The position numbers and the translations under genes are program-made. Below the pieces are notes generated by a model. It worked only from the letters and a program-made list of their open reading frames with translations, searched no databases and was not told the DNA's origin. Shown here in pieces: positions 8,953 to 16,731 of a stretch of DNA of 64,000 bases. Each line of letters starts with the position of its first letter. The stretch's first letter is position 1. Origin of the DNA: Variovorax sp. 54 (GTDB lineage: Bacteria > Pseudomonadota > Gammaproteobacteria > Burkholderiales > Burkholderiaceae_C); the NCBI RefSeq assembly GCF_002754375.1, contig NZ_PEFF01000001.1:2232001-2296000 (forward strand), written 5' to 3'.

Positions 8953-9650
8953 GCTGCCTTCTTGAAGCCGCCGGCTTGGGTCGCCACGCGTTCGATGCGC
9001 ACCACCTGGTGCACGAAGATACCCGGGGTCACGATGGTCTCGGGGTCGAGGGTGCCGAGTTCGGCGATGTCGTGCACGGTGGCGACCGTCTTCTTCGAGG
9101 CCATGGCCATCACCGGGCCGAAGTTGCGCGCGGCCTTGCGGTAGACCAGGTTGCCCCAGCGGTCGCCGCGCTCGGCCTTGATGAGCGCCACGTCGCCGTG
9201 GATGGGGTACTCGAGCACGTACTGCTTGCCGTCGATCTCGCGCGTCTCGCGGTTGCCTGCGAGCTGCGTGCCGTAGCCCGTGGGGCAGAAGAAGGCGCCG
9301 ATGCCGGCACCCGCGGCGCGGATGCGCTCGGCGAGATTGCCTTGGGGCACGAGCTCGAGTTCGAGCTTGCCGCTGCGGTACAGGCCGTCGAACACCTGGC
9401 TGTCGGCCTGGCGCGGAAAGCTGCAGATGATCTTGCGCACGCGGCCGGCCTTGAGCAGCGCCGCCAGGCCCGTCTCTCCGTTGCCTGCGTTGTTGTTGAC
9501 GACCGTGAGGTCCTTGGCGCCCTGCTCGACGAGGCCGTCGATGAGTTCGCCTGGAATACCGGCGGTGCCGAAACCGCCGATGAGCACCGTGGCGCCGTCT
9601 TGGATGCCAGCCAGGGCATCGGCGACCGAGCGCGCGATCTTGTTGATCAT
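8949..9650 (-). CDS. pcaI: 3-oxoadipate CoA-transferase, alpha subunit
   Basis: The protein has 233 residues. It is the A subunit, with the CoA-binding glycine loop GGFGTAGIPGELI (about residues 25-37) and FFCPTGYGT. It works with PcaJ to move CoA from succinyl-CoA to 3-oxoadipate. It is the first gene of the operon pcaI-pcaJ-pcaF-Bug-Bug. The promoter region is shared with the divergent IclR regulator at 9788. GGAG lies before the ATG. Acetoacetate-type CoA-transferases look similar; the pcaF neighbour and IclR regulator favour 3-oxoadipate. Confidence 0.92.
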   Translation of the reverse strand: MINKIARSVADALAGIQDGATVLIGGFGTAGIPGELIDGLVEQGAKDLTVVNNNAGNGETGLAALLKAGRVRKIICSFPRQADSQVFDGLYRSGKLELELVPQGNLAERIRAAGAGIGAFFCPTGYGTQLAGNRETREIDGKQYVLEYPIHGDVALIKAERGDRWGNLVYRKAARNFGPVMAMASKKTVATVHDIAELGTLDPETIVTPGIFVHQVVRIERVATQAGGFKKAA

Positions 9651-9733
9651 GAAGCTTGTCTCCGGGAGTGAAGAAAGAAACCGAACGGTCCGAACAGCCT
9701 GCCGAATTCACGAATCCTCGCGAACTGCAATTT

Positions 9734-9767
9734 GTTCGTCTAAAGAACTTTTGTTCGTATAATGAAT
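9734..9767. promoter_or_regulatory. Paired operator in the pcaI / IclR divergent promoter
   Basis: Two 15-base elements repeat 19 bases apart: GTTCGTCTAAAGAAC (9734-9748), an imperfect palindrome, and GTTCGTATAATGAAT (9753-9767). The second contains TATAAT, a likely -10 for the IclR gene starting at 9788. Overlap of repeat and -10 suggests autorepression. PcaU/PcaR proteins of the IclR family are known to bind repeated GTTCG-type elements, which fits. Confidence 0.65.
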
Positions 9768-9787
9768 TTTAGAGAGGATCGCTCGCC

Positions 9788-10585
9788 ATGGCAACCCGCC
9801 CCGTTTCTGCTATGTCCACCACCGACACGCCCGCCCCTGGCGACAGCTACGTGCAGTCTTTTGCGCGCGGCCTGCAGGTGATCCGCTCGTTCAGCGCGAA
9901 CGCGCCGCACCAAACGCTGAGCGAAGTGGCCGCCGGCAGTGGCCTCACGCGCGCAGGGGCGCGGCGCATTCTTCTCACGCTGCAGACGCTGGGCTATGTG
10001 GTGACCGACGGCAAGCTCTTCACGCTCACGCCGCGCATCCTCGACCTGGGCTTTGCCTACCTGTCGTCGATGCCGATCTGGAACCGCGCCGAGCCCGTGA
10101 TGGAGGCGCTGGTGCAGCAGGTGCAGGAGTCGTGCTCGGCCGCCGTGCTCGACGCGACCGACATCGTCTATGTGCTGCGCGTGCCGACGCAGAAGATCAT
10201 GCGCATCAGCCTGGGCGTGGGCTCGCGGCTGCCGGCGTACTGCACGTCGCTGGGCCGCCTGCTGCTCGCAGACCTGGGCGACGACGAGGTGCGCGCACGC
10301 CTCGAGGCCTCCAACCTCGAAGCGCTGACCAAGCACACCGTGACCGACATCGACGCGCTCATGGCCAAGGTGGCGCAGGCGCGCAAGCAGCAGTGGTGCC
10401 TGGTGAACCAGGAACTGGAAGAAGGCCTGATCTCCGTGGCCGCGCCCATCGTGAACCGGCAGGGCCGCATGGTGGCCGCGCTGAACATCAGCGGGCAGGC
10501 GAACCGCACGAGCGCGAAGGTGATGCAGGAGACGATGCTGCCGGCGCTGATCGATGCGGCGAAGCAGGTGTCGGCGCTGCTTTAG
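9788..10585 (+). CDS. IclR-family regulator of the pca operon (PcaR/PcaU type)
   Basis: The protein has 265 residues. An N-terminal winged helix-turn-helix (about 20-80, with QTLSEVAAGSGLTRAGARRIL) is followed by an IclR effector domain (about 95-260) with the usual SLGVGSRLPAYCTSLGR segment. This segment and the overall sequence resemble the PcaR/PcaU/PobR branch, which respond to beta-ketoadipate or protocatechuate. The gene is divergent from pcaI, with paired GTTCG elements between. A second in-frame ATG nine codons in could also serve. It is probably a ligand-dependent activator of pcaIJF and a repressor of itself. Confidence 0.88.
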   Translation: MATRPVSAMSTTDTPAPGDSYVQSFARGLQVIRSFSANAPHQTLSEVAAGSGLTRAGARRILLTLQTLGYVVTDGKLFTLTPRILDLGFAYLSSMPIWNRAEPVMEALVQQVQESCSAAVLDATDIVYVLRVPTQKIMRISLGVGSRLPAYCTSLGRLLLADLGDDEVRARLEASNLEALTKHTVTDIDALMAKVAQARKQQWCLVNQELEEGLISVAAPIVNRQGRMVAALNISGQANRTSAKVMQETMLPALIDAAKQVSALL

Positions 10586-10634
10586 GAAAGAACGACGCCG
10601 TCATTGGGTGAAGGCTGTCGTGCCCTCACCCCAA

Positions 10635-10655
10635 CCCTCTCCCAGCGGGAGAGGG
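10635..10655. repeat. CCCTCTCCC-GGGAGAGGG inverted repeat
   Basis: CCCTCTCCC, AGC, GGGAGAGGG form a perfect 9-base-pair stem with a 3-base loop, preceded by CCTCACCCCAACC. It sits between two convergent genes, the IclR regulator and the third Bug gene. There is no U-tract. This kind of element is scattered through many proteobacterial genomes and is often taken as a bidirectional transcript end. Confidence 0.6.
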
Positions 10656-10664
10656 AGCAAGGCA

Positions 10665-11669
10665 TCAGGCCTCCGAATGGATGCCCTTCATGATGATCAC
10701 GCCGCCAAGGCGCGTCGTGTCGGCGCGCATGCGCTTGGCCAGCGCGTCGGGCGAACCAGGCTGCGCTTGCCAGCCGGTCTTCAGCAGCGCCTCGCTCACC
10801 TCGGGCGAACTGATCACCTCGACCAACGCAGCATTGAGCTTGGCCACGGCCGCCGGCTTCATGCTGGCGGGCGCGGCAAGCGCGGTCCAGATCTCGAGGT
10901 CGGCACCGCGCACGTCGGCGTCGCGGATCGTCGGCAGCTCGCTGACCAGCGGGCTGCGCTCGGGCGAGGTCACGCCGATGGCCTTGAGCTTGCCCGACTT
11001 CACATGCGGCATCGCCAGCCCCGGCGGCAGCAGCGCCAGCTGGATCTCGCCTGCGAGGATGCCGGCGATCACCTGCGGGTTGCCCGTGTAGGGCTTGTGC
11101 TGCGCAGTGATGGCGGCGCGGCTCTTGAGCAGCTCCATGCCCAGGTGGCCCACGGTGCCCACGCCCGGCGTGCCGTACTTGCCGCCGCTGCCCAGGTTGC
11201 GCACCCACAGCAGCAGGTCGGCCGCAGACTGACCCGTGGCACCGCCCGACACCACCAGCACCAGCGGCGCGGTGCCGATCAGGCCGACGGGTGCGAAGTC
11301 TTTCTCGGGGTCGAAACCGAGCGACGGGTTCAGCAGCTTGGCGATCGTGAGGTTGCCGTTGATCAGCGCGCCGATCGTGTGGTCGTCGGTGGCCTTGGCC
11401 ACTTCGGCGGCCACGAGGTTGCCGCTGGCGCCGGGCTTGTTCTCCACCGTCACCGGCTGGCGCAGGATCTTCGAGAGCGGCTCCGCGATGGCGCGTGCCG
11501 CCAGGTCGGGCGATGCGCCCGCGGGGAAACCCACGAGGATGCGCACGGGCTTGGTCGGCCAGGCGGCATCGCCGCCTGCTGCGCGCTGGGCCCACGCGCC
11601 CGGGGTGAACAGCGATGTGGCAAGGGCTGCGGCGCCGCCTTCGAGCAGGCGGCGTTTGGTGATCTTCAA
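10665..11669 (-). CDS. Bug/TctC family binding protein (third of three)
   Basis: The protein has 334 residues if it starts at the TTG at 11669. That start is preceded by TCTGGAG at 7 bases and gives MKITKRRLLEGG, a basic n-region, and a signal peptide ending near PGAWAQ. The ATG at 11786 adds 39 residues without signal character. Bug motifs present are WPTKPVRILVGFPAGASPDLAAR, VENKPGASGN and GTVGHLG. The gene stands alone, convergent with the IclR gene, with no membrane partner. The ligand is unknown. Confidence 0.85.
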   Translation of the reverse strand: MKITKRRLLEGGAAALATSLFTPGAWAQRAAGGDAAWPTKPVRILVGFPAGASPDLAARAIAEPLSKILRQPVTVENKPGASGNLVAAEVAKATDDHTIGALINGNLTIAKLLNPSLGFDPEKDFAPVGLIGTAPLVLVVSGGATGQSAADLLLWVRNLGSGGKYGTPGVGTVGHLGMELLKSRAAITAQHKPYTGNPQVIAGILAGEIQLALLPPGLAMPHVKSGKLKAIGVTSPERSPLVSELPTIRDADVRGADLEIWTALAAPASMKPAAVAKLNAALVEVISSPEVSEALLKTGWQAQPGSPDALAKRMRADTTRLGGVIIMKGIHSEA

Positions 11670-11874
11670 GACGGACTCCAGAGGGACAGAAAAATCAGGG
11701 TAAATACGTGTATTTTGCTTACGAGACGTTACATGATGATGCTGCGCCGCACAAGTTCGGCACAACTGTGAATGGGGCCATCCCATGGCCTGTCAGCTTG
11801 GTATCCAGAGGTGACGCCCCCCATTTACAATGCCTGCCGCATTCCCCTTCCCCACCAACGAGGTCTTGTCCGCA

Positions 11875-13038
11875 ATGCCCAAGAGCCCCCGGCCTCGCGC
11901 CCGCTTCAGCTTCTCCCCCACCGTGCGCGCCCTGCTTCTGGCCGTTGCGGCCTGCGGCACTGCGCTTCCCGCGCTGGCCGCGACCGAGCACGAGGACGTC
12001 GACCGCCTGATGCAGGCCGGCAAGCTCGACGAGGCCATGACCAAGGCCGAGGCCTTCCTCAAGGACAAGCCGCGCGATCCGCAGATGCGCTTCCTGAAGG
12101 GCGTGATCCAGCTCGACACCGGCAAGCGCACCGAGGCCATCGCCGCCTTCACGCAGCTCACGCAAGACGCGCCCGAGCTGCCCGAGCCGTTCAACAACCT
12201 CGCCGTCATCTACGCGAGCCAGAACCAGTTCGACAAGGCCCGCAACGCCCTCGAAAGCGCCATTCGCACCAACCCCAGCTACGCCACCGCCCAGGAAAAC
12301 CTCGGCGACGTGTACGCGCGGCTGGCCAGCCAGGCCTACAGCAAGGCACTGCAGCTCGACCAGAACAACACCGCCGTGCAGCCCAAGCTGGCCGTGATCC
12401 GCACGCTCTTCACGGCGCCGCCCGCGGCCGGCTCGAAGGGCGGCTCGACGCTGGTGGCCTCGGCCACGACGACGCCCGCACCGGCACCGGCTGCGAAGCC
12501 CGCCCCGGCGCCTGCGCCTGCTCCGGTCGCCAAGGCACCCGCTCCGGCCCCCGTGCCCGCACCTGCGCCCGTCGCGAAGGCACCTCCTGCGCCCGCGCCG
12601 GCACCTGTCGCACCGCCGGTCAAGGTGGCCGCAGCGCCCGCGCCGGCAGCCAAGACGCCTGAACCGGCACCCGCACCGGCACCCGCCGCTGCCCCGGCTT
12701 CCACCGCAGAGATCGAATCCGTCGTGCGCGGCTGGGCCTCGGCCTGGGCCAGCCAGGACATGGACCGCTACCTCGCCGCCTACGGCAGCGACTTCGTGCC
12801 CGCCGGCGGACAGAGCCGCAAGGCCTGGGAAGAAGACCGCCGCGCCCGCATCGTCGGCAAATCCAGCATCAGCGTGAACCTCGAGAACCTCGCGATCAAG
12901 GTCGACGGACAGACCGCCACCGCCAGGTTCCGTCAGGTCTACCGCGCCGACAACCTCAACATCGCGAGCCGCAAGACGCTCGAACTGCAACGCTCTGGCA
13001 ACCAGTGGCACATTCGCAAGGAAAGCGTCGGCGGCTAG
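11875..13038 (+). CDS. TPR protein with Pro/Ala linker and C-terminal NTF2-like domain
   Basis: The protein has 387 residues from the ATG at 11875 (MPKSPRPRARF), which gives a basic n-region, a hydrophobic core and cleavage near LAATE. An ATG at 11830 adds 15 residues but overlaps a -10-like TTTACAAT. After the signal come about three TPR repeats (residues about 40-180), then a roughly 90-residue linker of Pro-Ala-Lys repeats (APAPAPVAKAPAP type). Last is an NTF2-like domain of about 110 residues (VVRGWASAWASQDMDRYLAAY). The linker suggests that it spans the periplasm. The L,D-transpeptidase-like gene downstream starts at its stop codon and ends in a related domain, so the two probably work together on the cell wall. 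Confidence 0.8.
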   Translation: MPKSPRPRARFSFSPTVRALLLAVAACGTALPALAATEHEDVDRLMQAGKLDEAMTKAEAFLKDKPRDPQMRFLKGVIQLDTGKRTEAIAAFTQLTQDAPELPEPFNNLAVIYASQNQFDKARNALESAIRTNPSYATAQENLGDVYARLASQAYSKALQLDQNNTAVQPKLAVIRTLFTAPPAAGSKGGSTLVASATTTPAPAPAAKPAPAPAPAPVAKAPAPAPVPAPAPVAKAPPAPAPAPVAPPVKVAAAPAPAAKTPEPAPAPAPAAAPASTAEIESVVRGWASAWASQDMDRYLAAYGSDFVPAGGQSRKAWEEDRRARIVGKSSISVNLENLAIKVDGQTATARFRQVYRADNLNIASRKTLELQRSGNQWHIRKESVGG

Positions 13039-14516
13039 TGGCAGACATCGTCCGGCATGGCCGGCTTCAGACCCTCCCGTTCCCGCTGAGGAGCGGGAAA
13101 CTGCTCGCGGCCTTGATGGCCGCCTCCGCGCTCGCGCTGGCCACGCCCGGTGTCGCGCTCGCAGCCAACAACCACAACAGCAGCGCCAGCAGCAAGACGG
13201 CCAACGCCAAGAACAGCGGCACGACCAAGGCCGCCAAGGCGGGCGGCAGCCGTGCGTCCGCCAAGGAAGCCAAGAGCGCCAAGGCCGGCAGCGGCAGCAG
13301 CAAGGCGCAGCTGCAAGCCAAGAGCAAGCGCGCCGCCGTCGCGGACAGCGCGAGCCCCGCGCGCCCGGCCCGCAAGACCGCCAGAACAGCCGCGCCGATC
13401 CAGGAAGCCAGCGGCGCCGAGGCCCGCCTGATCGGCGTCTACGAACTGTTCGGCCGCGGCAAGACGCGCGAGGCGCTGGCCAAGGCCCAGACCCTCGTGC
13501 GCGACCATCCGAACTTTCAGCTCGCGCAGCTCGTGTACGGCGACCTGCTCGCGGCGCAGGTGCCGCCCTCGAACGCCATGCCCGACACCGCCGGCATCGC
13601 GCGCCTGCGCGGCAACCCCGCCATGGTCGAGCTGCACGAGGAATCGCGCCGCCGCCTGCAGGCCCTGCGCGAACGCCCGCCCGCCGGCACCGTGCCCTCG
13701 CAGTTCCTCACGCTCTCGACCCGCAGCCGCTTCGCCATTGCGGTCGATGCGTCGCGCTCGCGGCTGTACCTGTTCGAGAACGCCGACAAGGGCATGAAGC
13801 TCGTCGCCGACTACTACATCTCGGTCGGCAAGTCGGGCACCGACAAGGCCGTCGAAGGCGACGCGCGCACTCCGCTGGGCGTGTACTACATCACCAGCAG
13901 CCTCGACCCGCGCTCGCTGAAAGACTTCTACGGCGCCGGCGCCCTGCCCATCAACTACCCCAACCCGTACGACGTGCGGCGCGGCAAGACCGGCAGCGGC
14001 ATCTGGCTGCACGGCACCCCGCCCCAGCAGTTTGCACGGGCGCCGCTGGCCAGCGACGGCTGCGTCGTCATGGCCAACCCCGACCTCAAGCAGCTGCTGC
14101 GCAAGGTGCAGATCGGCGCCACGCCCGTCGTCACCGCGCGCAGCCTGCAATGGATTTCGCAGCCGCAGGCCGAAAAAGAAGAAAAGAAATTCGCCGATTC
14201 AATTACCGCCTGGAAAGATGCCAGAGCCAGCGGCAATGAAGCGCAATTGAAGAAATTCTATTTGCCCGATTTCCAGCGCGCCAGCCGGAAGCCCGTCGAT
14301 GCCGATTCGGTGCTCCGCGACGAATTGACCTACGCACAAGGTAAACGAGTGCAAATCAAGGACGTGTCGTACCTCCACTGGCGCGACACCGAGGACACCA
14401 TGGTCGCCACCTTCGGCGAGGTGTTCGAGGGCGAGAAAAACGGCCGCACCCGCCGCCAGTACTGGCTCCGCCAGGCGGGCGAGTGGAAGCTCTTCCACGA
14501 AGAAATCCTGGGCTGA
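13038..14516 (+). CDS. YkuD-fold L,D-transpeptidase/L,D-carboxypeptidase, Csd6-like
   Basis: The protein has 492 residues from the GTG at 13038, which overlaps the previous stop (TAGTG); a GTG at 13005 is an alternative. A signal peptide (LLAALMAASALALATPGVALA) is followed by a Lys/Ala/Ser-rich low-complexity stretch, a short helical domain, the YkuD domain (about 225-355) and a C-terminal NTF2-like domain. Catalytic residues are visible: His325 in LHGTP and Cys342 in SDGCVVM. The order YkuD-NTF2 matches Helicobacter Csd6 and Campylobacter Pgp2, which trim peptidoglycan tetrapeptides and set cell shape. Cross-linking activity is the alternative. It acts in the periplasm. The TPR partner gene is coupled upstream. 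Confidence 0.85.
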   Translation: MADIVRHGRLQTLPFPLRSGKLLAALMAASALALATPGVALAANNHNSSASSKTANAKNSGTTKAAKAGGSRASAKEAKSAKAGSGSSKAQLQAKSKRAAVADSASPARPARKTARTAAPIQEASGAEARLIGVYELFGRGKTREALAKAQTLVRDHPNFQLAQLVYGDLLAAQVPPSNAMPDTAGIARLRGNPAMVELHEESRRRLQALRERPPAGTVPSQFLTLSTRSRFAIAVDASRSRLYLFENADKGMKLVADYYISVGKSGTDKAVEGDARTPLGVYYITSSLDPRSLKDFYGAGALPINYPNPYDVRRGKTGSGIWLHGTPPQQFARAPLASDGCVVMANPDLKQLLRKVQIGATPVVTARSLQWISQPQAEKEEKKFADSITAWKDARASGNEAQLKKFYLPDFQRASRKPVDADSVLRDELTYAQGKRVQIKDVSYLHWRDTEDTMVATFGEVFEGEKNGRTRRQYWLRQAGEWKLFHEEILG

Positions 14517-14619
14517 GCCCACGTCACCGAAGGGGTTTCCACCCCAAAAGCGTGACTTATTGCCCAAACGAGGCCGCCTTGTCGAGTGTTACAAATTGCA
14601 CTCGCAGGTACCGCGCTAC

Positions 14620-14680
14620 GTAACACGTAACGGGCATGTTCCCGTAACGCTCAACTTCCGGACGTTCCCGCGCCCGTAAC
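14620..14680. promoter_or_regulatory. GTAAC half-site cluster upstream of flp
   Basis: GTAAC occurs at 14620, 14627, 14644 and 14676, all in the same orientation; the first two have a 7-base period. The cluster lies about 110-170 bases before the candidate sigma-54 promoter, the usual place for enhancer-binding activators. Similar half-sites precede the adhesin, the ABC exporter and the autotransporter. Confidence 0.45.
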
Positions 14681-14788
14681 GTGTTCCCCTCGTCCATGCA
14701 AGGCTGCATGCGGTTTACAGAGGGAAACGAACATCTCCAGACTGTGAATAAGTGACCTTTTCTGCCCCGTTGTGGGGGCCGAACGAGG

Positions 14789-14805
14789 CTGGCCGCCTTC
14801 CTGCT
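14789..14805 (+). promoter_or_regulatory. Candidate sigma-54 promoter of the Tad operon
   Basis: CTGGC and TGCT place GG and GC exactly 10 bases apart, as sigma-54 needs. The -24 ACG is not kept and one T of the -12 is missing, so the match is moderate. The predicted start of transcription would be about 110 bases before the flp ATG. A sigma-54 activator gene lies at the far end of the locus (27068). Confidence 0.35.
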
Positions 14806-14928
14806 TTACCCCTCCGAGTAGCACATCCGCGACTCGATCCCATGTGTTTCTTCTCTTGATACACGGAGTTACGCTGTATAACATCCACCGTGCCAGCCTT
14901 TGTTAACACTTCCTTTCAGGAGATCACC

Positions 14929-15126
14929 ATGCTCAGTTCTATTACTCGTTTTCTGCGCGATGAAGAGGGCGCTACTGCAATTGAATATGGCGTTATTGCA
15001 GGCTTGATCACCATTTTGTTGGTGGTTCTCTTCGACCCCACATCGACCACTGGTTTCGCCGGAGCACTCAAAACGCTATTTACAAACCTCGGCAAGCAAT
15101 TGACCCTGGCTGTCCCAGCTTCTTGA
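14929..15126 (+). CDS. flp: Flp-type pilin
   Basis: The protein has 65 residues. The start at 14929 follows CAGGAGATCACC, a strong ribosome binding site. The type IVb prepilin motif is clear: a short basic leader (MLSSITRFLRDEEG), predicted cleavage after Gly14, then ATAIEYGVIAGLITILLVV with Glu at +5 and the Tyr at +6 typical of Flp pilins. It is the major subunit of the Tad pilus, processed by the prepilin peptidase encoded next. Confidence 0.95.
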   Translation: MLSSITRFLRDEEGATAIEYGVIAGLITILLVVLFDPTSTTGFAGALKTLFTNLGKQLTLAVPAS

Positions 15127-15129
15127 GCC

Positions 15130-15621
15130 ATGGCCGGGATCGAGCTGATTTGGCTTCTCCCAGTCATCGTCTACGACTTCTACCAGCGCCGCGTCCCCAA
15201 CTGGCTAGTCCTTGCAGGTGCTGTTTTGGCCCTTACAACCCTCTCCCTTGGTCAGCACCCACTCGGCGTTGTCTGGTCTGACGCGTTAGTGGGCGCGGCC
15301 TTGGGATTCGGCTTTCTCTTGCTCTTCTATGCCGTCGGCCTGATGGGTGCTGGCGACGTCAAGTTTGCTGGTGCACTCGGGCTTTGGGTGGGATGGCAGG
15401 GGTTGCTGCCCATTTGGATGGCTGCCAGCCTGCTGGCAGCAATGCACAGCCTGCTTTGGCTCGCCCTACAACGCTGGCCATGGTTTCCCCGCCTTGCTGT
15501 TGCGTTGTCCGGAAGGAACAAGGCATCGGGAACTGAAACCTCTCGCAAGCGTGTCATCCCATATGCGGCCTACCTCGCCATCGCTGCCGCGATATGGATT
15601 ATTTGGGGCCAACAGAGCTGA
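15130..15621 (+). CDS. tadV: Prepilin peptidase TadV/CpaA (A24 family)
   Basis: The protein has 163 residues. It is an inner-membrane aspartic protease that cleaves Flp, TadE and TadF leaders. Both catalytic aspartates are visible: Asp16 in YDFYQRRVPNW, and the GxGD motif GAGDVKFAG near residue 75. It has about five hydrophobic segments and lacks the N-terminal methyltransferase domain of PilD, as usual for the Tad type. The start lies 3 bases after the flp stop. Confidence 0.92.
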   Translation: MAGIELIWLLPVIVYDFYQRRVPNWLVLAGAVLALTTLSLGQHPLGVVWSDALVGAALGFGFLLLFYAVGLMGAGDVKFAGALGLWVGWQGLLPIWMAASLLAAMHSLLWLALQRWPWFPRLAVALSGRNKASGTETSRKRVIPYAAYLAIAAAIWIIWGQQS

Positions 15622-15693
15622 CCTCATTCGGTCACAGAGGCTCTTCCAGCCACCCGTCGATAGACAGTCCGTTCTCTTGCCCACCCAACGCAC

Positions 15694-16686
15694 ATGATCC
15701 ATCTCACGAAAATCATCGCCGCCATCCTGGTGCTCGTGGCCATTGCGCTGGGAGGTTATGCCTGGATTCTCAGCCGCCAGCCAAAGTTGCCTCCGGTGGC
15801 AACCGCTTCGACCGCGACACTGGAAAGGGCCAACACCAAGACCCACGCTGTCGTGGTTGCAGCCAAAGCGATCCCGGCAGGCACGCTCATTTCGGCCGAC
15901 GCACTGCGTGTGGAGCAGCTGCCTCTGAATCCTACGGGCTCATTCAAAGACGCGACTCCGCTGGTCGGTCGCGTCACCGTGCTGGACTTAGGGGAGGGGA
16001 CCCCACTGCAGGAAGGTCTACTGGTTTCTGGTTTGGCGCTTCGCGTCAACGAAGGCGAACGCGCGCTGGCCATCAAAGCCGACGAAGTCATGGGTGTAGG
16101 CAACAAAGTTCAGCCGGGGGACTTTGTGGATGTCTTCATCATGCTGAAGTCCGAGGGCAAAGACATCGACCGGAGCCAAGCCCGTCTGCTGCTCGCACGC
16201 AAGCGCGTTCTCGCCTTTGGCAATTCATCAGTAGACGGCATGCAGTCCAAGACTGCTGATGGCCCTGCCAATCAAACTCAGCGCATGGAGACTGCACGTA
16301 CCGCAGTGCTCGCAGTTCCAGTGGAAGAGATCAATCGACTGACTCTTGGAGAGTCGAGTGGCCGCCTGCTTCTCGCTTTGCGCAACCCAACCGACCTCTC
16401 CGAACCCGACCCCAAACTCTTCGCCGATCTGCCTACAGCCTTGCAGCCCGTGGCGAGCAAACCGGGCGACGCACGCCGCCCCCCATTGGTAGGCCTTGAC
16501 AGGGCACAGGCTGGCCTCACGGTCGCGGACCTCGTGACTGGAGGCTCTGTAGTGCCCGGGGGCATCAAACGCGGCACTGCGACCCAATCGATCTCCATCC
16601 CAGGACAGCGTCAAGGAACGACGCAGCGCCCCGGTTTGGAAGTCGAGGTGATTCGTGGTGATCGCAGTGAAACCATGCGTTACTGA
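15694..16686 (+). CDS. cpaB: Flp pilus assembly protein CpaB/RcpC
   Basis: The protein has 330 residues. An N-terminal membrane anchor (IIAAILVLVAIALGGYAWIL) is followed by a SAF domain (AVVVAAKAIPAGTLISADALRVE, about 50-115) and an RcpC/CpaB domain (about 115-230). It is a periplasmic component thought to link the secretin to the inner-membrane platform. The last 90 residues are basic and probably flexible. It sits 72 bases after tadV in the expected Tad order. Confidence 0.92.
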   Translation: MIHLTKIIAAILVLVAIALGGYAWILSRQPKLPPVATASTATLERANTKTHAVVVAAKAIPAGTLISADALRVEQLPLNPTGSFKDATPLVGRVTVLDLGEGTPLQEGLLVSGLALRVNEGERALAIKADEVMGVGNKVQPGDFVDVFIMLKSEGKDIDRSQARLLLARKRVLAFGNSSVDGMQSKTADGPANQTQRMETARTAVLAVPVEEINRLTLGESSGRLLLALRNPTDLSEPDPKLFADLPTALQPVASKPGDARRPPLVGLDRAQAGLTVADLVTGGSVVPGGIKRGTATQSISIPGQRQGTTQRPGLEVEVIRGDRSETMRY

Positions 16687-16731
16687 GAAAAACTCGCCCG
16701 CCGTTCCCGCCACAGTTTCAGGAAGAAAACC

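Larger units (their letters stand above)
14517..14928. other. Long promoter region of the Tad pilus locus
   Basis: These 412 bases hold no convincing gene. They contain four GTAAC half-sites between 14620 and 14680, single GTTAC sites at 14588 and 14868, a nested inverted repeat (GTCAC at 14523, GTGAC at 14552, GGGG/CCCC inside), and a candidate sigma-54 promoter at 14789-14805. AT content rises toward the pilin gene, marking the start of the AT-richer Tad segment. Confidence 0.6.
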
